From Kluyvera sp036759925 (GTDB taxonomy: Bacteria > Pseudomonadota > Gammaproteobacteria > Enterobacterales > Enterobacteriaceae), in assembly GCF_036759925.1 (NCBI RefSeq), contig NZ_JAPKIB010000008.1, positions 121,602 through 185,601 of the forward strand: a stretch of DNA of 64,000 nucleotides. The letters run 5' to 3'. Below, piece by piece: positions 1 to 8,423 of this stretch. Within the stretch, counting starts at the first letter, position 1. Every line of letters starts with the position of its first letter. The notes below the pieces were generated by a model. It had not been told where the DNA came from. It saw only the letters and a list, made by a program, of their open reading frames with translations, and ran no database searches. Both the position numbers and the translations under genes were made by a program.

Positions 1-85
1 CCAGCGTGCGAATGCCGTCCCCGTCGTAGATCGAATACTTCTGAATATTAAAAATTCGACCCGTTAATTCCTGCGTATTACCCAT
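1..85 (-). CDS. cutD: CutD, choline TMA-lyase activating enzyme (5' end only)
   Basis: Only the first 28 codons are inside the window; the gene continues past base 1. The start is ATG at 85 with a strong AGGAGG site just upstream. The peptide begins MGNTQELTGRIFNIQKYSIY and goes on with DGDGIRTL, the N-terminal signature of glycyl-radical activases of the radical SAM type (a DGxGIRT motif before the CxxxCxxC cluster, which lies outside). It follows cutC by 54 bases in the same direction, the standard cutC-cutD order. CutD uses S-adenosylmethionine and a 4Fe-4S cluster to place the radical on the CutC glycine. Seen: the N-terminus and context. Known: the function of the family. Confidence 0.85.
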   Translation of the reverse strand, partial: MGNTQELTGRIFNIQKYSIYDGDGIRTL

Positions 86-139
86 CACGCTTGCCTCCTG
101 AAAATTCTGGACGTCCTTGTCCTCATGCGTTCCGTTACA

Positions 140-3100
140 TCAGAACTTCTCAATCACCGTACGGCTGATGATCTCGTCCTGGACCTCTTTGCATAGCTCA
201 ACGAAGTAGGCGCTGTAGCCCGCCACGCGCACGATCAGGTCGCGGTATTTCTCCGGCTCCCGCTGGGCTTTCTTCAGCACTTCGTTATCGACGTAGCTGA
301 ACTGCATCTGGCCGTTGCCGAGAATCGACGCGGTGCGCAGCAGGGTGATAAGCCCGTGGCGGCCTTCCGGGGTATCGAGCAGCCCTTTGAGGAACTTGAA
401 GTTGTGCACCATGCCGATGTTCATGGTTTCCACGTTCATCTTGCTGACCGACTTGATGATGGCGGTTGGGCCATGTTTGTCCGCGCCCTGGGTCGGGCTG
501 ATGCCGTCGGAGAGCGGCATCCACGCCAGACGGCCGTTCGGCGTGGCATTGGTCAGTTCACCGATTGGCGTGTTGTTGGAGATAGAGAGCGTGCCGTGGC
601 TCAGGGTGGAGTAGAGCATTTTGTACTTGCGGCACTCGCGCTCGGTCCACTCGGTAATGTCCAGCGCGTACTGGTCAACGTAGTTATCGTCATTGCCGTA
701 CTTCGGTGCGTTCAGGCAGTCGCGGCGCAGCCCTTCAAAGCCTTCAAAGTTCGCCAGCATCGCATCGCGCATCTGCTCGAGGGTGTATTTCTTATCTTCG
801 AACACCAGCTTGCGAATCGCGGCCATCGAGTCGACGTAGGTCGCCAGACCGGAGAAAATCAGCCCCGGACCGTGGTTGACCATCGCGCCACCGGCGGCCA
901 CGTCTTTGCCTTTTTCCATGCAGCCTTCGACCAGCAACGACATCAGCGGCTTTGGCGCCACGTCGCGGTGCACACGTTGGCTAATCACCGTACCAATCGC
1001 CGACAGGCGCACGATGTGGGCAATCTGCTGTTTCACCGCCGCGTCGAACGCCTCGAAGGTGTGCAGGTCGCGCAGGTCGCCAGTATCCAGCCCCTGATAG
1101 CTGTCGAACAGCACCATGCGGCCACGGTTCAACACGAACTCGATGGCGATTGGCCACTGGGTGTAGCCGGTGGAGGTCCACTGGTAGATGCGGCCAGATT
1201 TCTGCGGTTCCACGCAGCCCATCAGGCAGTAGTCGCGGGCGTCTTCGAAGTCGAAGCCTTTACGCAGCATCATCTTGATGTGGGAGTCATCGAAGTGACA
1301 GGCCGGGAAGCCCATGCCCGCTTTCACCACGTCGACGATTTTTTCCATGTACTTCTGCGGTGACTGGTTGTGAATACGGCAGGCCAGCGACGGCTGGTAA
1401 ACCTTCACAAAGCGCACGGCGTCCATGATCAGATAGGTCAGGTCGTTACAGGCATCGCCGCCGGAACGCTTCTGGCCGCCAACGGTCAGGTTGATAAACG
1501 GCTGGTAGCCCGCGAAGTACTTCGCCCCCAGTTCGCTGGACATCCACATCAGTTCGGCGCATTTGATGATAAATGCCTGCAACAATTCCAGCGCGGCATC
1601 GTGGGTCAGACGGCCTTCGCGGATATCGGCTTCGAACATCGGGTAGCAGTATTGGTCAACGCGGCCCAGCGACAGCCCGGTCTGGTTCTCTTCGATTTCA
1701 AACAGCGATTCGACGGTCCAGATACTTTGCAGCGCTTCCTGCAGGGTTTTCGGCGGGTTTGCCGGCACGTTCTGGTTGACTTCGGCGATGGTCAGCAGTT
1801 CAGCGCGACGCTGGGCGTTCTGCTCAACGGCGGCCAGTTCGCGGGCGCGGGCAGCGATACGGTGGGCGTAGCTCACCACCCCTTCGCAGGTTTCAATCGC
1901 CGCTTTGTAGTAGTAGATACGGTCGATATCTTCCGGGTTCTCCATGCTCAGCGTTGCCAGGTGCGCCTCGGCATCGGCTTTGATGCCGTTCATCCCTTTG
2001 GTGAACAGCAGCACGTCGTAGCCCGGACAGGTATCGCCGCCGCCGTTGATCTGGTGATAGGAGAGGTCGCTGACGAAGGTTTCGCCGCTGAAGGACCAGA
2101 CGCCCGCCTCGCGGTACTGCGCTTCGCAGATCTCATCGAGAGAACGGCCTTCCCAGAACGGTACGATCTCTTCGCGGATGGTCTTTTTATCTTCCTCGCT
2201 GATCTCAAACGGATCCTGCGGACGGGTGCTCATGGTGTCGAGTTCGTCGCGCACCCAGCGCCAGGCGATATCCGGCGAGAAGGCCCCGGCGCGCGGCTTG
2301 CCGCACGGATGGCCGACGATCAGTTCATCGTCCTGAATCAGAATCGGCGCGGTTTCGCAGGCGTGGCGGAACGCTTTGGCGCGCAGCAGAATGGTCGGCA
2401 TTCCCGGGTTGGCTTTCACCACTTCGGTAAAGGCCAGCGCGCGGTAAATGGAGACGCTTGGGCGCACGGTCAGGTAGTGGTTGCGCAGGCGCTGCATGCG
2501 CGGGGTCAGCCCTTCCGCGGTGGTAGTTTCACTGCAGTTGGCGAACGGTGCAGCGGAAACGGACTGCTTGCCGCTGAACAGACGCACCGGCAGATGCAGC
2601 GCGCTGAGGTTGTGCTGGGCGCAGAGGAACATCTCAGACAGGGCGTTGATGTTCGCGTTTTCAAGGCTCGCGCCGTGCAGCAGGGCATCGAACATCGGGT
2701 AGCCGTCAATCGCGCTGGCGGCGCGGACTTCGCTTAATTCCGCGAGCTTAAACCACAGCGACTCAACGATTTCATACGCCTGAGCGTCAGTCAGCGCGCC
2801 GTTGGCGATATCGTGCTGGTAGTACGGCAGCAGGGCTTTGTCGGCGCCTTCCGGGTTCACCGCGTAGCTGCCGTTATCGAGCTGCAGCGCCAGCTGGAAC
2901 AGATAGAATGCCTGGCAGGCCTCTTTAAAACTGCGCGCCGGATGGGCCGGAACGTGGTGCAGAATCGCGACGCTGTCTAACAGCTCGGCTCTGCGATAGG
3001 CGTTGGTTTCAGCGGCGGCTAGCTGCTCGGCGCTGTGGGCGAGATTTTGCGCCAGCGCCATCAGCCCATCGCAGGCGTAAATTGCGGCGCGGCAGCCGTT

Positions 3101-3526
3101 CACTTCGTCCATGCCGCTGCGGCTGACGGCGCTGCCAAGCGTACGGGTTTTTTCTTCCAGTTGGTGTTTAATCGCCAGCACGCCTTTCTCGACCACCAGC
3201 TTGTAGTCCGGGGAGTCGAGGTCGCTGTTCAGATTGAGGAACTGGAACGCCGATGGGCGACGTGCGGCGGCTTCATCATGGAAAATCGCGCCGTGCGGCT
3301 TGCGGGTCTGGTTACCGACGATCAGTTCATCGGCGCTGATGGTGAGCGGCAGCTGACGCATCAGTTCATAGAAGCGGCGCGCCGGTTTGACGGCGGCGGG
3401 AACGCCGGCGATATCGCCGTCCAACCCGCTCAGCACGGTCGCGTGTTCGGTGCACAGGGTGCTGGCGTTGGCCAGTAAACGTTCAGCCAGCACTTTGACG
3501 CGCGGCGTTAAGCTGTAGTGTGCCAT
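140..3526 (-). CDS. cutC: Choline trimethylamine-lyase CutC, type II with long N-terminal extension
   Basis: Glycyl radical enzyme of 1128 residues that cleaves choline to trimethylamine and acetaldehyde. The C-terminal ~790 residues are the catalytic barrel. Its key residues fall at a constant offset of 282 from the well-studied Desulfovibrio CutC: Tyr490 and Asp498 (choline pocket), Phe677, radical Cys771 and Glu773 in GCVEP, Thr784, and Gly1103 in RVAGYS. The N-terminal ~340 residues are typical of the Klebsiella/E. coli type II enzyme and are linked in that system to packaging in the shell. They look like a degenerate copy of the barrel's own N-terminus, because DELIVG followed by KP.GA recurs near residues 67 and 400. 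The start is ATG at 3526 with AGGAT upstream. It lies 22 bases downstream of cutO and upstream of cutD. Confidence 0.95.
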   Translation of the reverse strand: MAHYSLTPRVKVLAERLLANASTLCTEHATVLSGLDGDIAGVPAAVKPARRFYELMRQLPLTISADELIVGNQTRKPHGAIFHDEAAARRPSAFQFLNLNSDLDSPDYKLVVEKGVLAIKHQLEEKTRTLGSAVSRSGMDEVNGCRAAIYACDGLMALAQNLAHSAEQLAAAETNAYRRAELLDSVAILHHVPAHPARSFKEACQAFYLFQLALQLDNGSYAVNPEGADKALLPYYQHDIANGALTDAQAYEIVESLWFKLAELSEVRAASAIDGYPMFDALLHGASLENANINALSEMFLCAQHNLSALHLPVRLFSGKQSVSAAPFANCSETTTAEGLTPRMQRLRNHYLTVRPSVSIYRALAFTEVVKANPGMPTILLRAKAFRHACETAPILIQDDELIVGHPCGKPRAGAFSPDIAWRWVRDELDTMSTRPQDPFEISEEDKKTIREEIVPFWEGRSLDEICEAQYREAGVWSFSGETFVSDLSYHQINGGGDTCPGYDVLLFTKGMNGIKADAEAHLATLSMENPEDIDRIYYYKAAIETCEGVVSYAHRIAARARELAAVEQNAQRRAELLTIAEVNQNVPANPPKTLQEALQSIWTVESLFEIEENQTGLSLGRVDQYCYPMFEADIREGRLTHDAALELLQAFIIKCAELMWMSSELGAKYFAGYQPFINLTVGGQKRSGGDACNDLTYLIMDAVRFVKVYQPSLACRIHNQSPQKYMEKIVDVVKAGMGFPACHFDDSHIKMMLRKGFDFEDARDYCLMGCVEPQKSGRIYQWTSTGYTQWPIAIEFVLNRGRMVLFDSYQGLDTGDLRDLHTFEAFDAAVKQQIAHIVRLSAIGTVISQRVHRDVAPKPLMSLLVEGCMEKGKDVAAGGAMVNHGPGLIFSGLATYVDSMAAIRKLVFEDKKYTLEQMRDAMLANFEGFEGLRRDCLNAPKYGNDDNYVDQYALDITEWTERECRKYKMLYSTLSHGTLSISNNTPIGELTNATPNGRLAWMPLSDGISPTQGADKHGPTAIIKSVSKMNVETMNIGMVHNFKFLKGLLDTPEGRHGLITLLRTASILGNGQMQFSYVDNEVLKKAQREPEKYRDLIVRVAGYSAYFVELCKEVQDEIISRTVIEKF

Positions 3527-3548
3527 AGGTAAGATCCTCTCGTTCTTG

Positions 3549-4706
3549 TTATCCGTGGCGCTGAACGGCGCTGCCGCTCCATGCCTGGCGATAAAGTTCG
3601 GTTAATGCCTGCGCGTCCGGCGTGCGCGGGTTGGTGGGGGTGCAGCTGTCACGCAGCGCCTGACCGACCATTTCCGCTAAGCGATGCTCAAACGCCTCGC
3701 CGTCCACGCCGGTGCCGTGAATGCCGGCGGGCAGGGTCATTTCATCTTTCAGTGCTTCAATGGCGACCAGCAGGCTGGTGACGCCTTCGCGGGCGGTATT
3801 CGCAGGCAGGTCCAGCAGGTGGGCCAGACGCGCATATTTGTGCGCGGCCTCGGTATCGCACTGCCCTTGATAGTCAGCGTTCCACGCCACCACCTGCGCC
3901 ATCAGCAGGGCGTTGGCGCGACCGTGCGGGACGCGAAAGACGCCGCCGAGCGCGTGGGCCAGACTGTGGGTGATGCCGAGCGACGCGTTGGTAAAGGCCA
4001 TGCCGGCCATGCAGGAGGCGTTATGCATTTTCTCCCGCGCCTGCAAATCCTGGCCGTTGCGCCAGCAGGTTGGCAGGTAGCGGAAGACCTGTTGCACCAC
4101 CTTCTCGGCCAGCGCATCGGAAAAGTCGCTGGCGGCGCGAGAGACGTAAGCCTCCAGCGCGTGGCACAGCACGTCCATCCCCGTGTCGGCGGTGATGGAT
4201 GGCGGCACCGACGCCACCAGCGTCGGGTCGAGAATGGCGATATCCGGCAGCAGCGACGGGTCAACCAGCACCAGCTTCTCGGCGTGAGCCTTCACCACCG
4301 AAAAGCTGGTGACTTCCGAGCCGGTACCGCTGGTGGTGGGGATGGCCACGAAGCAAGGGCGCTGGCGACCGGCGTCCGGGCGGGTTTGCGCCAGGGCGAA
4401 AATAACCGCTTTGGCGGCGTCAATCACCGAACCGCCGCCCAGGGCGACCACCAGATCCGGATAGCGGCTGTCCATCAACTTCATGCCGCGTACCACGGTG
4501 GCAATGTCCGGGTCAGCCACCACGTCATCCCAGATCTGCAGCGCGATACCGCGCTCGCCGAGGATCTCCGTCACCCTTGCGGCGAGGCCAAACTTGACCA
4601 TCGCCTGGTCGGTGACCAGCAGCGCCTGGCGGGCACTGACGTCACGCAGGGCCGACAGCGCGTCCTGGCCGAAGCAGATCCGGGGTTTCAGCAAAAATTC
4701 ACTCAT
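3549..4706 (-). CDS. cutO: CutO, iron-dependent alcohol dehydrogenase of the choline microcompartment
   Basis: Group III metal-dependent alcohol dehydrogenase of 385 residues. It would reduce acetaldehyde to ethanol and regenerate NAD+ inside the shell for CutF. Family marks are visible: GGGSVIDAAK (nucleotide binding), the PTTSGTGSEVT loop, and Fe ligands D, H, H and H in DTGMDVLCHALE, HSLAHALGG and PHGRANA. I chose ATG at 4706, which has AGGAG 11 bases upstream, over the in-frame GTG at 4718, which overlaps that site. It lies between the vertex protein gene and cutC in one operon. The family is well supported; the acetaldehyde role follows from context. Confidence 0.9.
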   Translation of the reverse strand: MSEFLLKPRICFGQDALSALRDVSARQALLVTDQAMVKFGLAARVTEILGERGIALQIWDDVVADPDIATVVRGMKLMDSRYPDLVVALGGGSVIDAAKAVIFALAQTRPDAGRQRPCFVAIPTTSGTGSEVTSFSVVKAHAEKLVLVDPSLLPDIAILDPTLVASVPPSITADTGMDVLCHALEAYVSRAASDFSDALAEKVVQQVFRYLPTCWRNGQDLQAREKMHNASCMAGMAFTNASLGITHSLAHALGGVFRVPHGRANALLMAQVVAWNADYQGQCDTEAAHKYARLAHLLDLPANTAREGVTSLLVAIEALKDEMTLPAGIHGTGVDGEAFEHRLAEMVGQALRDSCTPTNPRTPDAQALTELYRQAWSGSAVQRHG

Positions 4707-4721
4707 TGGGTTATTCACTCC

Positions 4722-4979
4722 TTAAGCGTCCCGAAACACGTTCTCGACAATGGCTACCACCGCCATCGCTTTATAGCGGTCTTTGTTGAGCGCGAAGTAC
4801 TCCTCGGCCAACACGATGTCGTGCATCCCCGCGCCGACGCTATCGACGGCAACCCAGGTGCGGTCTTTCATCGGCTGCTGGTTGTCATCCAACTGAGTGA
4901 TGAGCAGCAGGTTGCTGCCCCGTAGCTCATCGCTCTTTTGTGTGGCCACGACATGTCCGGTAACTTTTGCGAGAATCAT
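4722..4979 (-). CDS. cmcD: CmcD, pentameric microcompartment vertex protein (EutN/CcmL family)
   Basis: Protein of 85 residues starting MILAKVTGHVVATQK, the usual opening of EutN/CcmL vertex proteins. The conserved core VAVDSVGAGMHDIVL is present, matching the family G-AG-G-V pattern. Such proteins form pentamers that close the twelve corners of a microcompartment. It lies between cutF and cutO, with 15 bases to the proposed cutO start. The cmc name follows my recollection of the Klebsiella GRM2 naming and may be shifted by one letter in other schemes; the family call is firm. Confidence 0.88.
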   Translation of the reverse strand: MILAKVTGHVVATQKSDELRGSNLLLITQLDDNQQPMKDRTWVAVDSVGAGMHDIVLAEEYFALNKDRYKAMAVVAIVENVFRDA

Positions 4980-5005
4980 TGTTTTTATCGCCTTATATCA
5001 ATGCG

Positions 5006-6604
5006 TTACTTGCCTAAACGCTCAAGAACCTGACGGATCACGCGCTCCACGTTCTGCTCGCTGATGTCACCTTCTGCCTCTGCGGTGGCCGCCGTCGCGA
5101 AACGGTTGTCGCCGTGGGTACTGAGGGTGGCGGCTGGGGCAGGGGAGGTGAAGCGCGCGTCGTCAACGATGCTGCGGCGCGGGTCAACCGGCTGGCTGGT
5201 GATGGTCGGCTGCGGTTCCACGCGGCTGCCTGGTGCGCGTAGCTCGTCGATAGAGCGCACGCCGTAGCCCACTTTGCGGATATTGAGTAGGTTCATCGGG
5301 CCGACGTTATCGGAGCTGGAGCCACCGCCCACCGCGCCGCAGCCTAAGGTCAGCGCCGGGGTGATGTTGGTGGTCGCGCCAATGCCGCCGAGGGCCGCGG
5401 GCGTGTTAATCAGAATGCGGTTAACCGGTTTTTCAAGGCAGAACTGACGGATAACATCCTGGTTGCGGGTGTGGATCACCAGCGTATGGCCAAGGCCTTC
5501 GTTGGTCAGCAGCTCCACCACGCGATGGCAGGCGGCTTTCCAGTCCTCTTCCACGTACAGGCCAAGTACCGGGCACAGTTTTTCGCGTGAGTAAGGGTTT
5601 TTTGATGAGACGGTGGTCTGTTCAGCAATCAGTACACGGGTGCTGGCCGGTACGCAGAAGCCCGCCATCTGGCTCAAATAGAGCGCCGTTTTGCCGACGA
5701 CTTTCGGGTTGATGGTGCCGTTCGGACGCAGCAGCAGGGCCGCCATTTTCGCCGCTTCGCCGTCGTTCATAAAGTACGCGCCCTGGGCTTCCAGCTCGCG
5801 ATGTACTTCATCGTAAATACAGCCTTCGACGATGATCGACTGCTCAGAAGCGCAGATCACGCCGTTATCGAAGGTTTTGCTGGTGATGATATCTTTCACC
5901 GCATGAGGAATATCGGCGCTGCGCTCGATAAACGCCGGGCCGTTACCCGGGCCGCCGCTGATGGTTGGCGTGCCGGAAGCGTAGGCCGCGCGCACCATGC
6001 CTTCGCCGCCGGTCGCCAGGATAAGCGACACGTCTTTGCTGTGCATCAGTTCAGAGGTGGCTTCCAGCGTCAGTTCGGTCACGCCGTCAACGATGCCGGC
6101 CGGTGCGCCCGCCGCTTCTGCCGCGCGTTTGACAATCTCAATCGCTTTCCAGCTGCACTGACGTGCGCCCGGATGCGGCGAGAAGATGATGGCGTTGCCG
6201 GCTTTCAGGGCAATCAGCGTTTTGTAGATGACCGTTGAGGTCGGGTTGGTTGAGGGTACCAGCGCGCAGATCACGCCCAGCGGCACGCCCACGTCCATCA
6301 CTTTTTTCTGTTGATCGTCATGAATGATGCCGACGGTCTTCATATCTTTGATGGCGTCGTAAACGCGCAGCGAGGCAAAACGGTTCTTCAGGACTTTATC
6401 CTGCCAGTTGCCGAAGCCGGTCTCTTCCGCGGCCATTTTCGCGAGCGCTTCGGCATGGTGCGCCGCTTCCTGGGCCACGTTTTTCACGATGGCGTCGATT
6501 TGCTGCTGCGAAAAGGTGGCCATTACCGCTTGCGCTTTTTTGGCGTTGCGCACCAGTTCTCGCGCGTTCTGGCGAGAGAGCAAATCGGTATCCAGTTCAA
6601 TCAT
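5006..6604 (-). CDS. cutF: CutF, CoA-acylating acetaldehyde dehydrogenase
   Basis: Protein of 532 residues that converts acetaldehyde, NAD+ and CoA to acetyl-CoA and NADH. The EutE/PduP-type aldehyde dehydrogenase core is clear: STNPTSTVIYKTL near residue 125, the catalytic cysteine in the NGVICASEQ segment, and a GATTN glycine-rich stretch late in the protein. After a low-complexity linker rich in Pro, Ala and Ser, the last ~18 residues form a helix-prone segment (SEQNVERVIRQVLERLGK). This looks like an encapsulation peptide that docks cargo to the shell. ATG at 6604 has AAGGA upstream; the more upstream in-frame ATG at 6619 overlaps that site. It lies between the BMC-H trio and the vertex protein. 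Confidence 0.93.
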   Translation of the reverse strand: MIELDTDLLSRQNARELVRNAKKAQAVMATFSQQQIDAIVKNVAQEAAHHAEALAKMAAEETGFGNWQDKVLKNRFASLRVYDAIKDMKTVGIIHDDQQKKVMDVGVPLGVICALVPSTNPTSTVIYKTLIALKAGNAIIFSPHPGARQCSWKAIEIVKRAAEAAGAPAGIVDGVTELTLEATSELMHSKDVSLILATGGEGMVRAAYASGTPTISGGPGNGPAFIERSADIPHAVKDIITSKTFDNGVICASEQSIIVEGCIYDEVHRELEAQGAYFMNDGEAAKMAALLLRPNGTINPKVVGKTALYLSQMAGFCVPASTRVLIAEQTTVSSKNPYSREKLCPVLGLYVEEDWKAACHRVVELLTNEGLGHTLVIHTRNQDVIRQFCLEKPVNRILINTPAALGGIGATTNITPALTLGCGAVGGGSSSDNVGPMNLLNIRKVGYGVRSIDELRAPGSRVEPQPTITSQPVDPRRSIVDDARFTSPAPAATLSTHGDNRFATAATAEAEGDISEQNVERVIRQVLERLGK

Positions 6605-6657
6605 GAGTCTATCCTTCATCAGACGAAAAGAGTGCAGACGGGGCGTGCCCGGTCAGG

Positions 6658-6936
6658 TCATGCTTTATGCTGCGATGCGATTTTTTCGATGTCGTTATGC
6701 GGGCGGGCGATGACGCGGGAGGTCACCACTTCACCGATGCGTTTTGCGGCTTCCACGCCGGAGTCCACCGCCGCGTTCACCGCGCCGACGTCGCCTTTCA
6801 CCATCGCAGTGACGAGGCCGGAGCCGACGTTTTCATAGCCGATAAGCTCGACGTTGGCGGCTTTACACATCGCATCTGCTGCTTCGATACAGGCCACCAG
6901 ACCTTTGGTTTCAATCAGACCAAGCGCTTCTTTCAT
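6658..6936 (-). CDS. cmcC: CmcC, hexameric microcompartment shell protein (BMC-H)
   Basis: Single BMC-domain protein of 92 residues, third of three near-identical shell genes. It has the classic ALGLIETKGLVACIEAAD opening, VELIGYENVGSGLVTAMVKG in the middle (the GSG loop lines the hexamer pore) and a VIARPHNDIEKI tail. Two adjacent ATGs (6939 and 6936) fit the GGAG site; I took the second because it aligns with the MGDALG starts of its paralogues. The tail (EKIASQHKA) is its main difference from CmcA and CmcB. It forms flat hexameric tiles of the choline microcompartment. Confidence 0.92.
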   Translation of the reverse strand: MKEALGLIETKGLVACIEAADAMCKAANVELIGYENVGSGLVTAMVKGDVGAVNAAVDSGVEAAKRIGEVVTSRVIARPHNDIEKIASQHKA

Positions 6937-6950
6937 CATTTTCTCTCCGG

Positions 6951-7235
6951 TTATTCGCTAATTTTGTAGTGCGAGACAATCTTGTTGATGTCGTTATGTG
7001 GACGCGCGATAACCAGCGAGGTCACCACTTCACCAATGCGCTGCGCCGACTCCACGCCGGAATCCACCGCCGCTTTCACCGCGCCGACGTCGCCTTTCAC
7101 CATCGCGGTGACCAGGCCGGAACCGACGTTTTCGTAGCCGATAAGCTCGACGTTGGCGGCTTTACACATCGCATCTGCCGCTTCGATACAGGCCACCAGA
7201 CCTTTGGTTTCAATCAGACCTAATGCATCACCCAT
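6951..7235 (-). CDS. cmcB: CmcB, hexameric microcompartment shell protein (BMC-H)
   Basis: BMC-H protein of 94 residues, almost identical to CmcA at protein and DNA level over the first 85 residues (same VGAVKAAVDSGVESAQRIGEV stretch). It differs at the C-terminus, which ends in SHYKISE. The ATG at 7235 has AGGAG eight bases upstream. It lies 14 bases upstream of cmcC's proposed start region and 16 bases downstream of cmcA. The three tandem copies indicate recent amplification with tail divergence. Confidence 0.92.
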   Translation of the reverse strand: MGDALGLIETKGLVACIEAADAMCKAANVELIGYENVGSGLVTAMVKGDVGAVKAAVDSGVESAQRIGEVVTSLVIARPHNDINKIVSHYKISE

Positions 7236-7251
7236 TTGCGTTCTCCTGGCC

Positions 7252-7530
7252 TTAAGCCTTGTGTTTAATGACAATTTTGTTGATGTCGTTATGCGGACGT
7301 GCAATCACCAGCGACGTCACCACTTCCCCAATGCGCTGCGCCGATTCCACGCCGGAATCCACCGCCGCTTTCACCGCGCCGACGTCGCCTTTCACCATCG
7401 CGGTAACGAGGCCGGAGCCGACGTTTTCGTAGCCAATCAGTTCAACGTTGGCGGCTTTACACATCGCATCCGCGGCTTCAATGCAGGCCACCAGACCTTT
7501 GGTTTCGATAAGCCCTAATGCATCACCCAT
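7252..7530 (-). CDS. cmcA: CmcA, hexameric microcompartment shell protein (BMC-H), first gene of the choline operon
   Basis: BMC-H protein of 92 residues, MGDALGLIETKG through INKIVIKHKA. The ATG at 7530 is preceded by GGAGTGAAGCA; the in-frame upstream start would overlap this site. As the first gene after a 464-bp intergenic region it heads the minus-strand operon cmcABC-cutF-cmcD-cutO-cutC-cutD. Like its two paralogues it carries the GSGLVTAMVKG pore loop expected to pass choline and trimethylamine. Identity with CmcB is very high. Confidence 0.92.
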   Translation of the reverse strand: MGDALGLIETKGLVACIEAADAMCKAANVELIGYENVGSGLVTAMVKGDVGAVKAAVDSGVESAQRIGEVVTSLVIARPHNDINKIVIKHKA

Positions 7531-7994
7531 TGCTTCACTCCTCAAAACAGGTTGTGTGATTTCAGGAAAACCGTCCGTGTCACGGCGTTAACCCACGGCA
7601 GCGGCGTTCGGGATTCACTATAGGGACTAGCGGTTCTTGTGGAATTTAAATCTGAGTGTGAGTCTGATTTAGATAAAAACTCTGCCATTTAGCCTTTTAT
7701 GGCCGCTGATTTATCTCTTTATGCTGTGGTGCGGGGAGGGATTTTGACGAAAGTAAGGTGCTTTTTTCAGCGCCCATGGCGTCAGTCACGAATGTTATGA
7801 AATTGCTAAATTTATACAAAAATCGGGTAACATAGCGCAGGGGCAACTGTGGTGAGGTTCAAATTTTGGCGGCGAGGCTAAACGCAAAAGATGCGCTTTT
7901 TTGCGAGGGGTAAGCGGCGGGAAAAAGCGCGTGCGCGATGGATCACAGTTTGCGGTCAGTGCGCCTGAGCAGCGTTAATTATTCAGAGGGGATT
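7531..7994. promoter_or_regulatory. Intergenic region between the choline operon and fosA
   Basis: This 464-bp gap separates cmcA (leftward) from fosA (rightward) and must hold both promoters. On the minus strand a TATAGT hexamer (bases 7618-7623 on the plus strand), with TTCCAC 16 bases upstream of it, is a weak candidate -10/-35 for cmcA. I see no perfect FNR, CRP or sigma-54 site. AGAGGGGATT just before fosA is its ribosome site. No credible open reading frame is present. Confidence 0.5.
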
Positions 7995-8423
7995 ATGCTA
8001 AGTGGACTTAACCATCTGACCCTGGCGGTCAGCGACCTGACGCCAAGCGTCGCTTTTTATCACCGGTTACTGGGGATGCGCCTGCACGCCCGCTGGGATG
8101 GCGGAGCCTATTTGTCGTGTGGAGAGTTGTGGCTTTGCCTGTCGCTGGATGACCAGCGTCGCAACACGCCGCCCAAGGAGAGCGATTATACCCACTATGC
8201 CTTTAGCGTGGCGGAAGCTGATTTTGCAACGATGGCCGAGCGGCTGGCGCAGGCCGGAACGGTGGTGTGGAAGGATAACCGCAGCGAAGGGGCGTCGTAC
8301 TATTTTCTTGACCCGGACGGGCACAAGCTGGAACTGCACGTTGGCAGTCTTGCCCAGCGACTGGCCGCCTGCCGTGAGCGCCCTTATCAAGGCATGGTCT
8401 TTTATGAGGACGATGAGATTTAG
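7995..8423 (+). CDS. fosA: FosA, fosfomycin-inactivating glutathione transferase
   Basis: Vicinal-oxygen-chelate metalloenzyme of 142 residues that adds glutathione to the epoxide of fosfomycin using Mn2+ and K+. It reads MLSGLNHLTLAVSDL at the start (His7 is a metal ligand), has SDYTHYAFSV (second metal His), and ends the core with FLDPDGHKLELHVGSL (metal Glu and substrate residues). The sequence is close to, but not identical with, the chromosomal FosA of K. pneumoniae. ATG at 7995 has AGAGGGG upstream; in-frame starts further upstream lack this. It converges with the next gene, whose stop overlaps its own in the sequence TTAG. It is probably an intrinsic chromosomal gene rather than acquired. 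Confidence 0.95.
   Translation: MLSGLNHLTLAVSDLTPSVAFYHRLLGMRLHARWDGGAYLSCGELWLCLSLDDQRRNTPPKESDYTHYAFSVAEADFATMAERLAQAGTVVWKDNRSEGASYYFLDPDGHKLELHVGSLAQRLAACRERPYQGMVFYEDDEI

Noticed and set aside
356..2737. Long plus-strand open frames (335 and 455 codons) opposite cutC
   Set aside because: They mirror the coding strand of cutC, lack ribosome sites and family motifs, and are His/Arg/Gln-rich as expected for antisense shadows of a GC-rich gene.
3684..4925. 413-codon plus-strand frame opposite cutO and the vertex gene
   Set aside because: Antisense shadow spanning two real genes; no start signal.
7995..8423. Acquired fosfomycin resistance cassette
   Set aside because: No insertion sequences or plasmid features flank fosA, and the gene resembles intrinsic chromosomal fosA of Klebsiella.
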